A stretch of DNA of 64,000 bases. Source: Polaromonas sp. CG_9.7. Lineage in GTDB: Bacteria; Pseudomonadota; Gammaproteobacteria; Burkholderiales; Burkholderiaceae_C. Location of the stretch: positions 140,608 through 204,607 of the forward strand of contig NZ_JADOVG010000006.1 of NCBI RefSeq assembly GCF_015752205.1, in the 5' to 3' direction. Both the position numbers and the translations under genes were made by a program. Under the pieces are notes generated by a model. The model was not told the origin of the DNA and did no database searches. It saw only the letters and a list, made by a program, of their open reading frames with translations. This document shows, piece by piece, positions 52,713-63,567 of this stretch (the first letter of the stretch is position 1; every line of letters starts with the position of its first letter).

Positions 52713-54509
52713 TTATGGCGTCACCTTGAAGCGTTTAAGCGTTTCAAGCAGCGTTTCGTTGTCGGCGTTGATGAGCTGGCCTTCTTTCCAGATGGCCAGC
52801 GCGCGGTCTCGCTGCCCCAGACTCCAAAGCACTTCGCCGTAGTGCGCGGCAATTTCAGCGTCGGGCTTGGCTTTGAAAGCGGCTTCGAAAATTTGCGCGG
52901 CTTCAAGAGAGTTGCCGAGGCGAAATTCAACCCAACCCAGGCTGTCCTTGATGAAAGGGTCGGCTGGCGCGAACTCGATGGCCTTTCGTATCAGATCGCG
53001 CGCTTCGGAGAGCCGGACATTGCGATCGGCCAGTGAATAACCCAGCGCGTTGTAGGCATGATGGTGGTCTGGCTTGAGCTGGATCACCTGGCGCAGCAGC
53101 CGCTCCATTTCGTCGGCCAGCCCGAGCTTTTCAGCCACCATCGACTGCTCGTACAGCAGGTCGGTATCTTCGGGGGTTTTGACCAGTGCCTGCGCCAGAA
53201 GTTCGCGGGCCTGACGGTACTGCTTGAACTCGCGCAGCAGGCCTACTTCTGCATTGAGTTTCAGCCTGGCTTCTTCATCCGTTCGTTCGGGCAGCGTACG
53301 AATCAGGCTGCGGCCTTCTTCCATCTTGCCCTGTCTGGCCAAAATGGAGGCCCGGCGAATTTGTGCTTGCACCAGGTCGGCGGCGTTTTCAATCTTGACG
53401 AGCCAGCTTTCGGCCGCCGCATAGTCCTTGCGCTTTTCGGCCAGTTGCGACAGCAAGAGATAAGCCTGTGCCAGGCCGGGGTTACGTTCGATCTGGGGGG
53501 CCTGTGCGGCCAGCGCAACATAACGCTCCAGCGAAGCCTGGGCGGCTTCCAGCTGGTTGTCCTGCAACTGCAACGAACCGAGCACCAGCCAGCCTTCGGG
53601 ATAGTCAGATTTTTCTTGCGTGACGATCTGCAACTGCGCAGTCGCTTCGGCATAGCGCTGCGCATCAAGCAGCACGCGGGCATAGGCCATGCGGATTTCA
53701 GGCAGCGCCGTGGACGGGCTTTGGCCACCGGCCAGGTAATTTCTGACGAGTGCTTCGGCTTCGGGCCGCTTTGGGTCAAACAGTTCGAGCGCTACCACCA
53801 CCGGGCCTTCGGCACGTGGATCGGCTGCCTGGCCGCGTTGAGCCGCTTCAAAGGCGCCAGGCTGGTCGTCCGCTGCCAGTCGCATCCGTCCGACCGTGGT
53901 CCAGGCGGCGCTTGCCGAAGCGGTAGGCGTCAGGTAGTCGGCCAGAGCGGTTTCGACCACGCTGGCCGCCAGCTTGCGATCGCTGGCGCGGACATAAATG
54001 CGCGGTATGGCCGCCAGCATGGCCAGACGTTCGGCATCGGGCACCATCCTGATCTCGGTTTTCAGTGGCTCGACGGTGTCGGCAACGCGGTTCAGCGCAA
54101 CCAGGATCTGCAGGACATAGCGATTGGCCTCCCGGGACGCAGGCAACGCCTGCTTCCATGCCGTCGCGGCCTGCAACGCTGCATCGCCCGAGCGAGCCTG
54201 CAGCGCAATGTCGCTGGCCCGCTGGTAAAGCTGGGCATCGCCGGTTTTCCGGGCTGCGTCGAGCAGCAGGGCAAAGCCTGCGGCAGCTTCGCCCTCCTGC
54301 GCCGTCAGCTCGCCAACCAATACCTGATAGAACAACTCGCCGTCCAGCGAAGACACGCTTGCCGATGCTTGCGCCGCCTTGTCTTCCGAAAGACCCGCTA
54401 CGGTGGCAGGTTTGGCAGGTGTAGGGGTCTCGGGCGTTCTGGCCTGCGCCAGCACCAACGGGGCAACAAGGCACAGACAGGCAAAAGCAAAGCCGGATTT
54501 TTTCTTCAT
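52713..54509 (-). CDS. Tetratricopeptide repeat protein, exported
   Basis: The 598-residue protein has a signal peptide ([20 protein letters not shown], cut after AQA) and many TPR-like helix pairs from about residue 60, for example [40 protein letters not shown] and [20 protein letters not shown]. Such proteins precede lolB and ispE in Burkholderiales. It probably acts as a periplasmic scaffold in envelope biogenesis. It is divergent from mutM. Confidence 0.87.
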   Translation of the reverse strand: MKKKSGFAFACLCLVAPLVLAQARTPETPTPAKPATVAGLSEDKAAQASASVSSLDGELFYQVLVGELTAQEGEAAAGFALLLDAARKTGDAQLYQRASDIALQARSGDAALQAATAWKQALPASREANRYVLQILVALNRVADTVEPLKTEIRMVPDAERLAMLAAIPRIYVRASDRKLAASVVETALADYLTPTASASAAWTTVGRMRLAADDQPGAFEAAQRGQAADPRAEGPVVVALELFDPKRPEAEALVRNYLAGGQSPSTALPEIRMAYARVLLDAQRYAEATAQLQIVTQEKSDYPEGWLVLGSLQLQDNQLEAAQASLERYVALAAQAPQIERNPGLAQAYLLLSQLAEKRKDYAAAESWLVKIENAADLVQAQIRRASILARQGKMEEGRSLIRTLPERTDEEARLKLNAEVGLLREFKQYRQARELLAQALVKTPEDTDLLYEQSMVAEKLGLADEMERLLRQVIQLKPDHHHAYNALGYSLADRNVRLSEARDLIRKAIEFAPADPFIKDSLGWVEFRLGNSLEAAQIFEAAFKAKPDAEIAAHYGEVLWSLGQRDRALAIWKEGQLINADNETLLETLKRFKVTP

Positions 54510-54631
54510 CGCCCATGATAATTGAAGGCTTCTGCTGGCGCTTTGCGCTGGTCATGCACCCAGATACCAAAAGTGACGCCTCTTGTGCCCGGCTTTGCAA
54601 GCCTCATGTTTTTCCGAAGAGTTTTAAACAC

Positions 54632-55447
54632 ATGCCTGAACTGCCCGAAGTCGAAGTCACCCGCCTGAGTTTTGCCAGTCGCATTGCAGGCGCCCGCATC
54701 GAATTCGTGATGGTGGGAAAACCCTTGCGCTGGCCTTTGGGCTGCGAGGGCGCGCAGCTGCATGGCCAGCAGGTGCTGGCCGTGCGCCGCCGGGGCAAGT
54801 ACCTTCTGCTGGACTTGAGCGAAGGCCTGCTGCTGATGCACCTGGGCATGTCGGGCAGCCTCAGCTTTGGCGCCAATTTGCCGGCGCCGGGCAAGCATGA
54901 TCATTTTGACCTGGTGACCAGCCTGGGCACCTTGCGGTTGCACGACCCACGCCGCTTTGGGGCCGTGGTCTATGCGGCGGGTGAAGCTGATGCTGCGGCG
55001 CAAAAGCTGCTGGGTCGGCTGGGTGCCGAGCCGCTCAGCGAGGCGTTTGACGCGCTGGTTTTTCATCAGTGGCTCAACGTGCGCAATACCGCCATCAAGC
55101 CCTTGTTGCTGGCGGGCCATGCGGTGGTGGGTGTCGGAAACATCTATGCCTCCGAAGCCTTGTTTCTGGCGGGCATCCGCCCCACCACCCGTGCATCGCG
55201 GATCAGCAAGCCGCGCGCTGCCCTTTTGCATCACGCCATTCAGACGGTGTTGACAAATGCTGTGGCCAAGGGCGGCAGCACCCTCAGGGATTTTTCCAAC
55301 GCCGATGGCGAGGCGGGCCATTTTCAGCTTGACGCCATGGTTTATGACCGGGCCGGCTTGCCGTGCAAGGTTTGCGCTGCGCCGATCAAGAGTATTCGGC
55401 AGGGCCAGCGCTCCACTTTTTATTGCGCCATCTGTCAAAAAGCCTGA
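54632..55447 (+). CDS. mutM: Formamidopyrimidine-DNA glycosylase (Fpg/MutM)
   Basis: MutM removes 8-oxoguanine opposite C. The 271-residue protein begins [11 protein letters not shown], where Pro2 is the nucleophile and Glu3 is catalytic. [16 protein letters not shown] is the H2TH region and [10 protein letters not shown]...YCAICQ is the C-terminal zinc finger. The ATG at 54632 is right because Pro2 must be N-terminal; a longer open frame upstream is not used. The dynamin-like GTPase and mutY follow. Confidence 0.97.
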   Translation: MPELPEVEVTRLSFASRIAGARIEFVMVGKPLRWPLGCEGAQLHGQQVLAVRRRGKYLLLDLSEGLLLMHLGMSGSLSFGANLPAPGKHDHFDLVTSLGTLRLHDPRRFGAVVYAAGEADAAAQKLLGRLGAEPLSEAFDALVFHQWLNVRNTAIKPLLLAGHAVVGVGNIYASEALFLAGIRPTTRASRISKPRAALLHHAIQTVLTNAVAKGGSTLRDFSNADGEAGHFQLDAMVYDRAGLPCKVCAAPIKSIRQGQRSTFYCAICQKA

Positions 55448-55514
55448 GTTTTTAAACGTGGTCGGCTGGGACCCGGGTGCTATATTGCCTCGACCATTTT
55501 TATGACCACAGCGC

Positions 55515-57503
55515 ATGTCTTTCAACGAACAATTTGACCAGCAAGGCGCTTGGCGGCGTGATTTCGCCTTGCGCCTCAAACGGTTTGCCGAGTGGGTGAA
55601 AGAGCAGGGCCTGCTCAACGCTGCGATGGAAGACCGGATGCTCAGACTGCAGGCGCAGGTGCGCTCCGACAAGGTCATGGTGGCATTTGTGGCAGAGTTC
55701 TCCCGTGGAAAGTCCGAGCTGATCAACGCCATTTTCTTCGCTGGCTATGGTCGCCGCATCATGCCGGCCAGTGCCGGGCGGACCACCATGTGTACGATCG
55801 AACTGGGCTATGACCCTGAAATGGTGCCTTGCCTGCGCTTGTTGCCCATCGAAACGCGAATGCAGCCGCAGGCCCTGATGGCGTGGCGTCTGATGCCTCA
55901 AAAATGGTTTCAGATTGAGCTTCAGGTGGACAATCCCGCCCAGTTGGCAGAGGCATTCGAGAAAGCCGCCGAAGTGCAGCATGTGACGCTTGAAAAGGCA
56001 CGCGCCCTCGGCTTCTGGAATGACGACCGGTCTGAAGACCATCCGCCAATAGCGGCCGATGGCCGGGTCGAGGTGCCGAAATGGCGCCATGCACTGGTCA
56101 ATATTGCGCATCCCCTGCTCAAGCAGGGGCTGGTAATTCTTGACACCCCGGGGCTCAATGCCATCGGCGCGGAGCCTGAACTGACCGTCAGCCTGATTCC
56201 GCAGGCGCATGCCGTGGTATTCGTATTGGCGGCCGACACGGGTGTGACCCGGTCTGACCTGTCCATCTGGCAGGAGCATCTGGACAACGGCGCAACTGGC
56301 AGTGACAACCGGCTGGTCGTGCTCAACAAGATCGACACCTTATGGGATGCGCTGAGCACGCCTGAACAGGTCCAGGCGCAGATCGACCGAAAAAGTGCAC
56401 GCTCGGCCGAGATCCTGGGATTGCAGTGTTCGCAGGTGCTGGCCGTATCGGCACAAAAGGGGCTGGTTGCCAAAATCACGCATGACGATGTGCTGTTGCA
56501 GGCCAGCCAGTTGCCAGTGCTTGAATTGGCCCTGGCAAAAAGTTTGATAGGACAGAGGCAGAACATTCTGCGCACGGCTGTCGCCGCCAGTATTCAGGAA
56601 TTGAACAACGAGGCCGCACGCGCATTAACCATGCGCCGTCGTGACCAGACCGATCAGATGCTGGAACTGCGCGGATTGCGGGGGAAACACAGCTCGGTCA
56701 TCCAGCGCATGCGCAAGCGGATCGAGCACGAGCAGGCCGAGTTTTCAGGCAGCAGTGCCAGGCTGCATGCGATTCGTACAGTGCACAACAGTTTGCTGGG
56801 CGATGTTGTCCATTTGCTGGGCCTGCCGACGCTCAGGGCAGAACTTGCCGGCTTGACCGCTGCGCTCAAGCAGCCCGGCATCAAGCTGCGCCTGAAAAAA
56901 ACCTATTCAGAAACGTTTTCAGGCTTGCGCAAAACGTTGCACCAGGCGCAAACGACCATGGCTGAAATACAGGCAATGCTGGATTCGTCCTTCGGGCAGA
57001 TCAACGCAGAGTTTGGTTTTTCACTAAAGGCAGGGCGGGCGCCCGACATGAAGCAGTCTGTGCAGGACCTCGAACTGATCGAGCGCAGCCATTTGCAATA
57101 CATCAGTTTGGGCAATGTGATGCGGATGGCGCAGGCCGGGTTTTCAGACAGACTTGTGCGTGCACTGAGCGGCCGCATGCGCATGGTTTTTGAGTCCGCT
57201 CTGGGCGAAGTTGAACTGTGGAACCAGTCAGCATCTGCACAACTCGATGCACAAATGCGCGAAAGGCGCCAGAGTTTTGACAAGCGCCTCGATGCCATCG
57301 CGCGCATTGATCAGGCCGCGTTAATGCTGGATGAACGAATTTCCGAAATAAATCAGCAGCTAATCCGGCTTCGAGCCATGGAAACCATGCTTGGAGACTT
57401 GACCTCGCAGCTTCTAAATATGGAGCCTTTGCCATTTGCGCTGCAACCACTCCCAGACTGTGCAGGTCATGCTGCGCACACACCTTTGGCTGAATTGGCA
57501 TGA
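55515..57503 (+). CDS. Dynamin-like GTPase between mutM and mutY
   Basis: The 662-residue protein has the full G-domain set of the dynamin family: G1 AEFSRGKS (60-67), G2 threonines in AGRTTMC (about 88-93), G3 DTPG (210-213) and G4 NKID (271-274). The remainder is mostly alpha-helical and charged, with possible coiled coils near residues 395-425 and 600-625. There is no signal peptide. Bacterial dynamin-like proteins remodel or protect membranes or affect chromosome segregation. Here the gene is coupled to mutY (4-base overlap) and close to mutM, suggesting a genome-integrity role. Function unknown. Confidence 0.85.
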   Translation: MSFNEQFDQQGAWRRDFALRLKRFAEWVKEQGLLNAAMEDRMLRLQAQVRSDKVMVAFVAEFSRGKSELINAIFFAGYGRRIMPASAGRTTMCTIELGYDPEMVPCLRLLPIETRMQPQALMAWRLMPQKWFQIELQVDNPAQLAEAFEKAAEVQHVTLEKARALGFWNDDRSEDHPPIAADGRVEVPKWRHALVNIAHPLLKQGLVILDTPGLNAIGAEPELTVSLIPQAHAVVFVLAADTGVTRSDLSIWQEHLDNGATGSDNRLVVLNKIDTLWDALSTPEQVQAQIDRKSARSAEILGLQCSQVLAVSAQKGLVAKITHDDVLLQASQLPVLELALAKSLIGQRQNILRTAVAASIQELNNEAARALTMRRRDQTDQMLELRGLRGKHSSVIQRMRKRIEHEQAEFSGSSARLHAIRTVHNSLLGDVVHLLGLPTLRAELAGLTAALKQPGIKLRLKKTYSETFSGLRKTLHQAQTTMAEIQAMLDSSFGQINAEFGFSLKAGRAPDMKQSVQDLELIERSHLQYISLGNVMRMAQAGFSDRLVRALSGRMRMVFESALGEVELWNQSASAQLDAQMRERRQSFDKRLDAIARIDQAALMLDERISEINQQLIRLRAMETMLGDLTSQLLNMEPLPFALQPLPDCAGHAAHTPLAELA

Positions 57504-58657
57504 CGCAAAGTACATCAGATAGCGCTGGACGGCTTCCAACCGGCAAACCTTTTGAGGCTGGCGCAAGCCTTCCGTCTTCGTTCGCCAATGACATCGTGAA
57601 TTGGCAGAAAACCCATGGTCGCAACAGCCTGCCATGGCAAAACACACGCGATCCCTACCGGGTCTGGCTGTCCGAAATCATGCTGCAGCAGACCCAGGTC
57701 GTCACGGTGCTGACGTATTACGACCGGTTTTTGCAGCGTTTTCCCACTGTGGGCGATCTGGCTGCTGCTTCTGACGACGAGGTGATGAGCTTGTGGAGCG
57801 GGCTGGGGTATTACAGCCGCGCGCGCAACCTGCATCGGTGTGCGCAGGATGTGATGTCGCTGCACAACGGGCAGTTTCCAGCGTCGGCCGGGCAACTGCA
57901 GACCTTGCCGGGCATCGGCCGTTCGACTGCCGCTGCCATCGCCTCATTCTGCTTTGGAGAAAGGGTCGCCATTCTGGACGGGAACGTCAAGCGGGTGCTC
58001 ACGCGGGTACTGGGATTTTCTGGTGATATGGCGCAGGCTGCCCAGGAACGAGCGCTCTGGAACCTGGCCACCGAGTTGCTCCCGCATGAAGACCTGGCGC
58101 AGGCCATGCCGCGCTACACCCAAGCACTGATGGACCTGGGTGCCACCATCTGCACCGGCCGGCAGCCCAAGTGCCTGCTGTGTCCGGTGCAGGCGCTGTG
58201 TCTTGGACGCGCACAGGGAAAGCCTGAAAAATACCCGGTCAAGACCCGCAAGCTCAAGCGCAGCGCCCAGTCGTTCAGCCTGTTGTGGGCCCAACGACCC
58301 GACGGTTCAGTGTGGCTTGAAAAGCGTCCTGCGACCGGTATCTGGAGCGGGTTATATTGCCTGCCGGTGTTTGACAGCGATGACGCGTTCAAGTCGCTTC
58401 TGCCTGAAAGCCTTGAGGGCCGTGTCGAGGCCCTGCCGGCCTTTGTCCATGTCCTGACGCACAAGGATCTGTATTTGTCGCCGTGGATTGCAGGTTTTCA
58501 GGCCGATCAGCCCATGCCTGCGTCGATGGTGTCCGAGAGCCGTCCGGCCGCCTGGTTCAGTCCGCAGGCATGGCCTGCGCTGGGTCTGCCCGCGCCCATT
58601 CGCAAGCTGCTGTCGCAAGATAGCGCCGACCCGTCGTTTGGAGCGATCAAGGCTTAA
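57500..58657 (+). CDS. mutY: A/G-specific adenine glycosylase
   Basis: MutY removes adenine mispaired with 8-oxoguanine. The 385-residue protein has the catalytic Glu59 (LSEIMLQQTQV), the helix-hairpin-helix LQTLPGIGRSTAAAIASF, Asp160 (ILDGNVKRVLTRV), the [4Fe-4S] cysteines C218, C225, C228 and C234, and a C-terminal NUDT1-like domain (about residues 255-375). It starts inside the last codon of the dynamin gene. The N-terminus has a 25-residue unstructured extension. MutM and MutY form the GO system together. Confidence 0.96.
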   Translation: MTQSTSDSAGRLPTGKPFEAGASLPSSFANDIVNWQKTHGRNSLPWQNTRDPYRVWLSEIMLQQTQVVTVLTYYDRFLQRFPTVGDLAAASDDEVMSLWSGLGYYSRARNLHRCAQDVMSLHNGQFPASAGQLQTLPGIGRSTAAAIASFCFGERVAILDGNVKRVLTRVLGFSGDMAQAAQERALWNLATELLPHEDLAQAMPRYTQALMDLGATICTGRQPKCLLCPVQALCLGRAQGKPEKYPVKTRKLKRSAQSFSLLWAQRPDGSVWLEKRPATGIWSGLYCLPVFDSDDAFKSLLPESLEGRVEALPAFVHVLTHKDLYLSPWIAGFQADQPMPASMVSESRPAAWFSPQAWPALGLPAPIRKLLSQDSADPSFGAIKA

Positions 58658-58681
58658 CCAGTAAGTTTTTTTAAGAAGAGA

Positions 58682-58734
58682 AAGATTTTTGCGCAATACC
58701 AGTATGTTTTTACAGCTATGAATTATGTAGCAAT
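58682..58734 (-). repeat. Dispersed short repeat, copy 9
   Basis: On the minus strand: TTGCTACATAATTCATAGCT, then ACATACTGGTATTGCGCAA. It lies in the gap between mutY and rapZ, both of which end there. Confidence 0.75.
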
Positions 58735-58805
58735 AAGAAATCAGGCATACCGAGCGCCGTCAGACAATGACAGGGAGATATCGCGCAAAGGTTGAGCCCG
58801 GCGGA

Positions 58806-59666
58806 TCAACCCGCTTCAAGTTCGCGATGCCGTTTCAGCGTTGGCCAATCCTTGCCAAAGGCCGCTGCCAGCGTCTCCACCAGGTAAACCGAACGGTGCT
58901 GGCCGCCCGTGCAGCCTACCGCCACCGTGACGTAGCTCCGGTGGTCGCGCACCAGGGCCTGCAGCCAGTGACTGAGGAATTGCTCGATGTGGCGGAACAT
59001 GTCGTCCACCTCCGAATGCGACCTCAAAAAATCTGCCACTGGTTTGTCACGGCCCGTCTGGTGCCGCAGCCCTGCCTCGTAGTGAGGGTTGGGAAGCATG
59101 CGGACATCAAACACGTAATCGGCATCCAGCGGCACGCCGCGCTTGAAGGCAAACGACTCAAACACCAGGGTCAGTTGACGTCCAGGATGCTGAAGCAGCG
59201 ATTTCACATAGCCTTGCAACTGGGCCGACCGGATCATGCTGGTGTCAATCACATGCGCCTGTTCGCGCATCTCAGCCAGCAGCGTTCTTTCAAGTTCGAT
59301 GGCATCGACCAGTGCCCGATGCTGGTCGGTGGCGTCGATTCTTGACAGCGGATGCAAGCGTCTGGTCTCTGAAAATCGCCGCACCAGCGTGTCGGTGTTG
59401 GCATCAAGGAAGAGCGACTGGACTTGCACCCCCTGGGCTTTCAACTCCCTGAGCTGCTGCGGCACCAGCGGCAGCGACGTTGCGCTCCTGACATCCATGG
59501 CGATGGCCAGCTTTGAGGCATTGTGCGGCCGCTTCAAGGCTACAAAGGGTGAAAGCAGTTCTGGCGGAAGATTGTCCACGCAGTAATAACCGGCATCTTC
59601 AAGCGCATGAAGCGCAACCGACTTGCCCGAGCCCGACATGCCGGTGATAAGAATCATTTCCATCAC
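58806..59666 (-). CDS. rapZ: RNase adapter protein RapZ
   Basis: RapZ (YvcJ) binds nucleotides and in E. coli targets sRNA GlmZ to RNase E, controlling GlcN-6-P synthase. The 286-residue protein has Walker A GMSGSGKS (residues 9-16), Walker B-like [20 protein letters not shown], and the C-terminal [17 protein letters not shown] signature. No GlmZ-like sRNA gene is visible here, so its partner is not known. It is convergent with mutY. Confidence 0.94.
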   Translation of the reverse strand: MMEMILITGMSGSGKSVALHALEDAGYYCVDNLPPELLSPFVALKRPHNASKLAIAMDVRSATSLPLVPQQLRELKAQGVQVQSLFLDANTDTLVRRFSETRRLHPLSRIDATDQHRALVDAIELERTLLAEMREQAHVIDTSMIRSAQLQGYVKSLLQHPGRQLTLVFESFAFKRGVPLDADYVFDVRMLPNPHYEAGLRHQTGRDKPVADFLRSHSEVDDMFRHIEQFLSHWLQALVRDHRSYVTVAVGCTGGQHRSVYLVETLAAAFGKDWPTLKRHRELEAG

Positions 59667-59784
59667 ATCAACCTTTCGGCACGTAACGAATGGCGTTTTG
59701 CCTTTAAACGGTCATGGCGGCAGGGCGTATCCAGGTAATTCAGCAGACAAATGTTCATGGCCCTGATGGTATCAAGCCATGTCG

Positions 59785-61446
59785 TTATGTCCCCTCTTTA
59801 GGGGATTGCCCCAGCATTTCGGTGGCATGTGCAAGCGTGGTCCCCGAAAGGCGTTCCCCTCCCAGCATGCGTGCAATTTCGGTCACGCGCACTTGGCCGG
59901 TTACATGCTCGACGCTGCTCAACGTGGTGCCGTGTTCCGAGCGTTTTGACACCACGAGATGCTGGTTGGCAAACGCTGCCACCTGTGGCAAGTGCGTCAC
60001 TGCCATGACCTGCCGGTCCTGGCCGAGTTGACGCATCAGCCGGCCAACAGTTTGAGCGACTGCGCCGCCCACGCCGGAATCCACCTCGTCAAAAATAAGG
60101 GTCTGGGCCTGCCCCAGTTGGCTGGTGGTGACGGCAATGGCCAGCGCGATGCGGGACAGCTCGCCTCCCGAAGCCACCTTGGCCACCGGCCTGGGGGTAC
60201 TGCCGCCATGTCCGGCAACCAGGAACTCGGCTTGCTCCAGCCCATGCTGCGCCGGCTGTTCCGCTGGGGCTAGCACAACTTCAAAGCTGCCGCCTTGCAT
60301 GCCAAGGCCTTGCATCGCTTGGGTAATGGCGTTGGCCAGCAAGGGCGCTGCCAGGCTTCGCAGGTGCGAAACTTCGCCGGCCTCCTTCATGTACCCGGCT
60401 TTGGCCAAGCCCTCTTTGTTTTCAAGCTGAACCAGGTCAGCGGCCTCGTCCAGTGCACGCATCTCAGCCTTCCAAGATGCCAGCAGTTCAGGCAGTTCGG
60501 CAGGTGCCCGCTTGTAACGGCGCGCCAGGCTGATCCATTGCGCCAAGCGTTCGTCCAGTTCGGCCAGCCGCAGGGGGTCGAGTTCGGCGTCCCGGGCATA
60601 GGCACGCAAAGAATGTACGGTGTCGTCCATTTGCGCCATGGCCGTATGCAAGACTGCGGCAAGCTCCTTGAATTCCGGCTCTATCTGGGCCTGGTTTTCC
60701 AGCGCCTGAATGGCGCGGCTCAGCAGCGTCAGGGCATTGTCATCGGCCTCTCGCAAGGCGTCGACCGCTGTTTGCACGGCTTCTCGCAAGTCCTGCATGT
60801 TTGACAGCCGTCCATGCTGGGTGTTCAGTTCTTCCCATTCCTGCTCGCCGGGTGCCAGTTTGCCCAGTTCCCCAATCTGCCACGCCAGCCGTTCGCGTTC
60901 ACGTTCCAGGCTCTCCTGGGCATCTTTCGCCTGCGCGAGGGTTTTTTGCGCCATGCGCCATTCCTGCCAGCGCAACGAAAGCAGGTCGGTCGAAACCCCT
61001 GCGTACGAGTCCAGCAGGCCGCGAACGGCGTCCGGGCGCGTGAGGCTTTGCCAGGCATGCTGGCCATGAATGTCCACCAGCTGGCTGCCGATGTCCTTGA
61101 GCTGGGTGACGGTGACCGCGCTGCCGTTGATCCACGCCCGGCTCTTGCCCTGCGCATCCACCGTGCGGCGCAGCAGCAGGGTGTCGCCGGACTCGAGGCC
61201 GGCCTGCTCAAGCCATGGCGCCAGCCGGGCAGGGCTGTCGAATTCGGCACTGATCTCGCAGCGCCCGGCGCCTTCGCGCACCACCCCTGCGTCGGAACGT
61301 GCGCCGAGCACCAGTTGCAGGGCGCCCACCAGGATCGACTTGCCGGCGCCGGTTTCGCCGGTCAGTGCGGTGAATCCGTCCATCAGGTCAAGATCGAGTT
61401 CGCGCACGATCACGAAATCCCGCAGGGCAATGCTTTTGATGCTCAT
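59785..61446 (-). CDS. recN: DNA repair protein RecN
   Basis: RecN is an SMC-like ATPase that brings sister DNA together at double-strand breaks. The 553-residue protein has Walker A GETGAGKS (residues 30-37), two coiled-coil arms (about 160-350), the ABC signature VASGGELSRIALAIAVTTS, Walker B TLIFDEVDSGVGG and a C-terminal AVTHLPQVAAFA. The ATG at 61444-61446 begins the conserved MSIKSIALRDFVIV. It follows nadK by 34 bases and is probably in one operon. Confidence 0.96.
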   Translation of the reverse strand: MSIKSIALRDFVIVRELDLDLMDGFTALTGETGAGKSILVGALQLVLGARSDAGVVREGAGRCEISAEFDSPARLAPWLEQAGLESGDTLLLRRTVDAQGKSRAWINGSAVTVTQLKDIGSQLVDIHGQHAWQSLTRPDAVRGLLDSYAGVSTDLLSLRWQEWRMAQKTLAQAKDAQESLERERERLAWQIGELGKLAPGEQEWEELNTQHGRLSNMQDLREAVQTAVDALREADDNALTLLSRAIQALENQAQIEPEFKELAAVLHTAMAQMDDTVHSLRAYARDAELDPLRLAELDERLAQWISLARRYKRAPAELPELLASWKAEMRALDEAADLVQLENKEGLAKAGYMKEAGEVSHLRSLAAPLLANAITQAMQGLGMQGGSFEVVLAPAEQPAQHGLEQAEFLVAGHGGSTPRPVAKVASGGELSRIALAIAVTTSQLGQAQTLIFDEVDSGVGGAVAQTVGRLMRQLGQDRQVMAVTHLPQVAAFANQHLVVSKRSEHGTTLSSVEHVTGQVRVTEIARMLGGERLSGTTLAHATEMLGQSPKEGT

Positions 61447-61480
61447 ATCTTGGTGCAGTTCAATGCAAAAGCGGTAGCGC

Positions 61481-62359
61481 TCAGCCCACGACGCCTTCGT
61501 TCCAGTGAAGTTTTTTGCGCAGCGTGTCAAAGTAACTCCAGCCCTTGGGATGCAAAAAGCGCATCTGGAACTCTGAACGCCTGACGGTGATCCGGTCACC
61601 ATGCAGCAAACTGGCCAGCGACTGCATGTCAAAGCTGGCACTTGCGTCCCGACCCGCTACCATTTCAATAGCAACTTCCCCGGTGTCTGAAAGCACGATA
61701 GGCCGATTGGACAAATTATGCGGGGCAATGGGCACCAGCACCCAGCCGCCAATCGAAGGGTGCAGCAAAGGACCGCCCGCTGAAAGCGCGTAGGCCGTTG
61801 AACCGGTAGGTGACGCAATGATCAGGCCGTCGGCACGTTGGTTGGCAACGAACCGACCATCGACTTCGACGCGCAGCTCGACCATGCCTGAGGTCGCTCC
61901 CCGGTTGACCACGACATCATTCATGGCCGTGGCGCTGTAAACGCAATGGCCATCGCGCATGACCTTGGCTTGCATCATCCAGCGCCGGTCTTCCTCGAAT
62001 TCCCCGCGCAGCATCGGCGTCAGGGTATCTTGGTAATCTTCAAAAGCAATGTCGGTGATGAAGCCCAGCCGCCCCTGGTTGATGCCAACCACGGGCACGC
62101 CAAACTGGGCCAGCAGGCGCCCAATGCCCAGCATGGTGCCGTCACCGCCCACCACCAAGGCCAAATCGCACTGCGCGCCAATTCCGGCCGCATCAAGCGT
62201 CGGGAACTGGCTCAAGCCGGTATTGCGCGCCGTGTCCTCCTCCAGTGCCACCTCACAACCCTGCGAGCCCAAGAAATGCGCAATGTGTTCCAAGGCTGAA
62301 CGGGAGCCTTGGGCCTGGTACTTGCCGATCAGTGCGACATGGCGGAATTGCGACTTCAT
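61481..62359 (-). CDS. nadK: NAD kinase
   Basis: NadK phosphorylates NAD to NADP. The 292-residue protein has the GGDGT motif (71-75; [14 protein letters not shown]), [20 protein letters not shown], and NDVVVNRG with [19 protein letters not shown]. Starting at ATG 62357-62359 gives [18 protein letters not shown]; an in-frame TTG at 62365 is weaker. It is divergent from hrcA, with 48 bp between the starts, the usual betaproteobacterial order hrcA/nadK/recN. Confidence 0.96.
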   Translation of the reverse strand: MKSQFRHVALIGKYQAQGSRSALEHIAHFLGSQGCEVALEEDTARNTGLSQFPTLDAAGIGAQCDLALVVGGDGTMLGIGRLLAQFGVPVVGINQGRLGFITDIAFEDYQDTLTPMLRGEFEEDRRWMMQAKVMRDGHCVYSATAMNDVVVNRGATSGMVELRVEVDGRFVANQRADGLIIASPTGSTAYALSAGGPLLHPSIGGWVLVPIAPHNLSNRPIVLSDTGEVAIEMVAGRDASASFDMQSLASLLHGDRITVRRSEFQMRFLHPKGWSYFDTLRKKLHWNEGVVG

Positions 62360-62407
62360 CGTCAAATTACATCACAACCTGCCAACCAAGCTTCGTAGAA
62401 TGTCCCC

Positions 62408-63421
62408 ATGCTTGATAGTCGCGCCCGTTTGTTGTTGAAAGCGCTGGTTGAACGCTATATTGCGGACGGCCAGCCGGTCGGTTCGCGCACGCTTTCCAAG
62501 GCTTCAGGCCTGGAGTTGTCGCCCGCCACGATCCGTAACGTGATGAGCGACCTGGAAGATCTCGGTCTGATCGTCAGCCCGCACACGTCCGCTGGACGCA
62601 TTCCGACGGCACGGGGCTATCGCCTTTTTGTCGACACTATGCTGACCACGCAGCGTGACCCCCTGACGGTGGCCAGCCAGATGGCACGTATTGCACCTGA
62701 CCAGCCGCTCAAGGTGATCAGCAATGCCGCGCACATGCTGTCGAGCCTGTCCCAATTTGTCGGCGTGGTGATGGCACCGCGCCGGACTTCAGTATTCCGG
62801 CATATCGAATTTTTGCGCCTGTCTGAAAAGCGTTTTCTGGTGATCATCGTGTCGCCCGACGGCGATGTGCAGAACCGCGTCATCTTCACCGAAACCGACT
62901 ACACCGCCTCGCAATTGATCGAAGCGTCGAATTTTCTGAATTCTCACTATGCCGGCATGGCTTTCGAAGAAGTGCGGGAACGGCTGAAAAATGAAGTGGA
63001 AGTGCTCAGGGGAGAAATCGCTTCCCTGATGCAGGAAGCGGTCGTGGTTAGCTCAGAAGCCATTGAGTCGCGTGATGAGGTGGTCGTTTCAGGCGAGCGA
63101 AACCTGCTGGCGGTCAGTGATTTTTCAGGCGACATGGACAACCTTCGCAAGCTGTTCGACCTGTTTGAGCAAAAGGCGCAACTGATGCGCCTGCTTGATG
63201 TTTCCAGCCGCGCCGAGGGGGTACGCATCTACATCGGCGGCGAAAGCCAGGTCATTCCCTTCCATGAATTGTCGGTGGTGACCGCACCGTACGAAGTCGA
63301 TGGTCAGGTTGTCGGCACACTGGGGGTAATCGGGCCAATGCGCATGCCCTATGAAAAAATGATCCAGATTGTTGATATCACGTCCAAACTGGTCAGTACA
63401 GCGCTCAGTCACAGCAAATAG
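62408..63421 (+). CDS. hrcA: Heat-inducible transcription repressor HrcA
   Basis: HrcA is a dimeric repressor that binds CIRCE elements (TTAGCACTC-N9-GAGTGCTAA) and is released under heat stress with GroEL. The 337-residue protein has the N-terminal winged helix ([20 protein letters not shown], then [19 protein letters not shown], then [16 protein letters not shown]). The C-terminal part binds effector. It lacks a CIRCE in its own short upstream region, but a CIRCE-like site occurs in the rpoH promoter at 41725-41751. Confidence 0.96.
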   Translation: MLDSRARLLLKALVERYIADGQPVGSRTLSKASGLELSPATIRNVMSDLEDLGLIVSPHTSAGRIPTARGYRLFVDTMLTTQRDPLTVASQMARIAPDQPLKVISNAAHMLSSLSQFVGVVMAPRRTSVFRHIEFLRLSEKRFLVIIVSPDGDVQNRVIFTETDYTASQLIEASNFLNSHYAGMAFEEVRERLKNEVEVLRGEIASLMQEAVVVSSEAIESRDEVVVSGERNLLAVSDFSGDMDNLRKLFDLFEQKAQLMRLLDVSSRAEGVRIYIGGESQVIPFHELSVVTAPYEVDGQVVGTLGVIGPMRMPYEKMIQIVDITSKLVSTALSHSK

Positions 63422-63445
63422 AGACACTACAATCTGCCAGTGGAA

Positions 63446-63522
63446 GGGGCGTTAGCTCAGTTGGTTAGAGCAGAGGACTCATAATCCTTTGGTCCACGGT
63501 TCAAGTCCGTGACGCCCTACCA
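63446..63522 (+). tRNA. tRNA with anticodon CAT (Met or Ile2)
   Basis: The gene begins GGGGCGTTAGCTCAGTTGG and ends ACGCCCTACCA. The acceptor stem GGGGCGT/ACGCCCT pairs (G-T at 1-72). The anticodon stem GAGGA/TCCTT (one G-T pair) with loop CTCATAA gives CAT. The T-loop TTCAAGT and the variable loop TTGGTC resemble E. coli tRNA-Ile2, whose C34 becomes lysidine, rather than elongator Met. CCA is encoded. Length is 77 nt. Confidence 0.9.
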
Positions 63523-63534
63523 AGATAGATATGG

Positions 63535-63567
63535 AAAGCCTGCTATTTAAAACGTAGCAGGCTTTTT
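63535..63567 (+). terminator. Rho-independent terminator after the CAT tRNA
   Basis: AAAGCCTGCTA pairs with TAGCAGGCTTT around TTTAAAACG, followed by more T. It ends the tRNA transcript, 13 bases past its 3' end. Confidence 0.85.
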
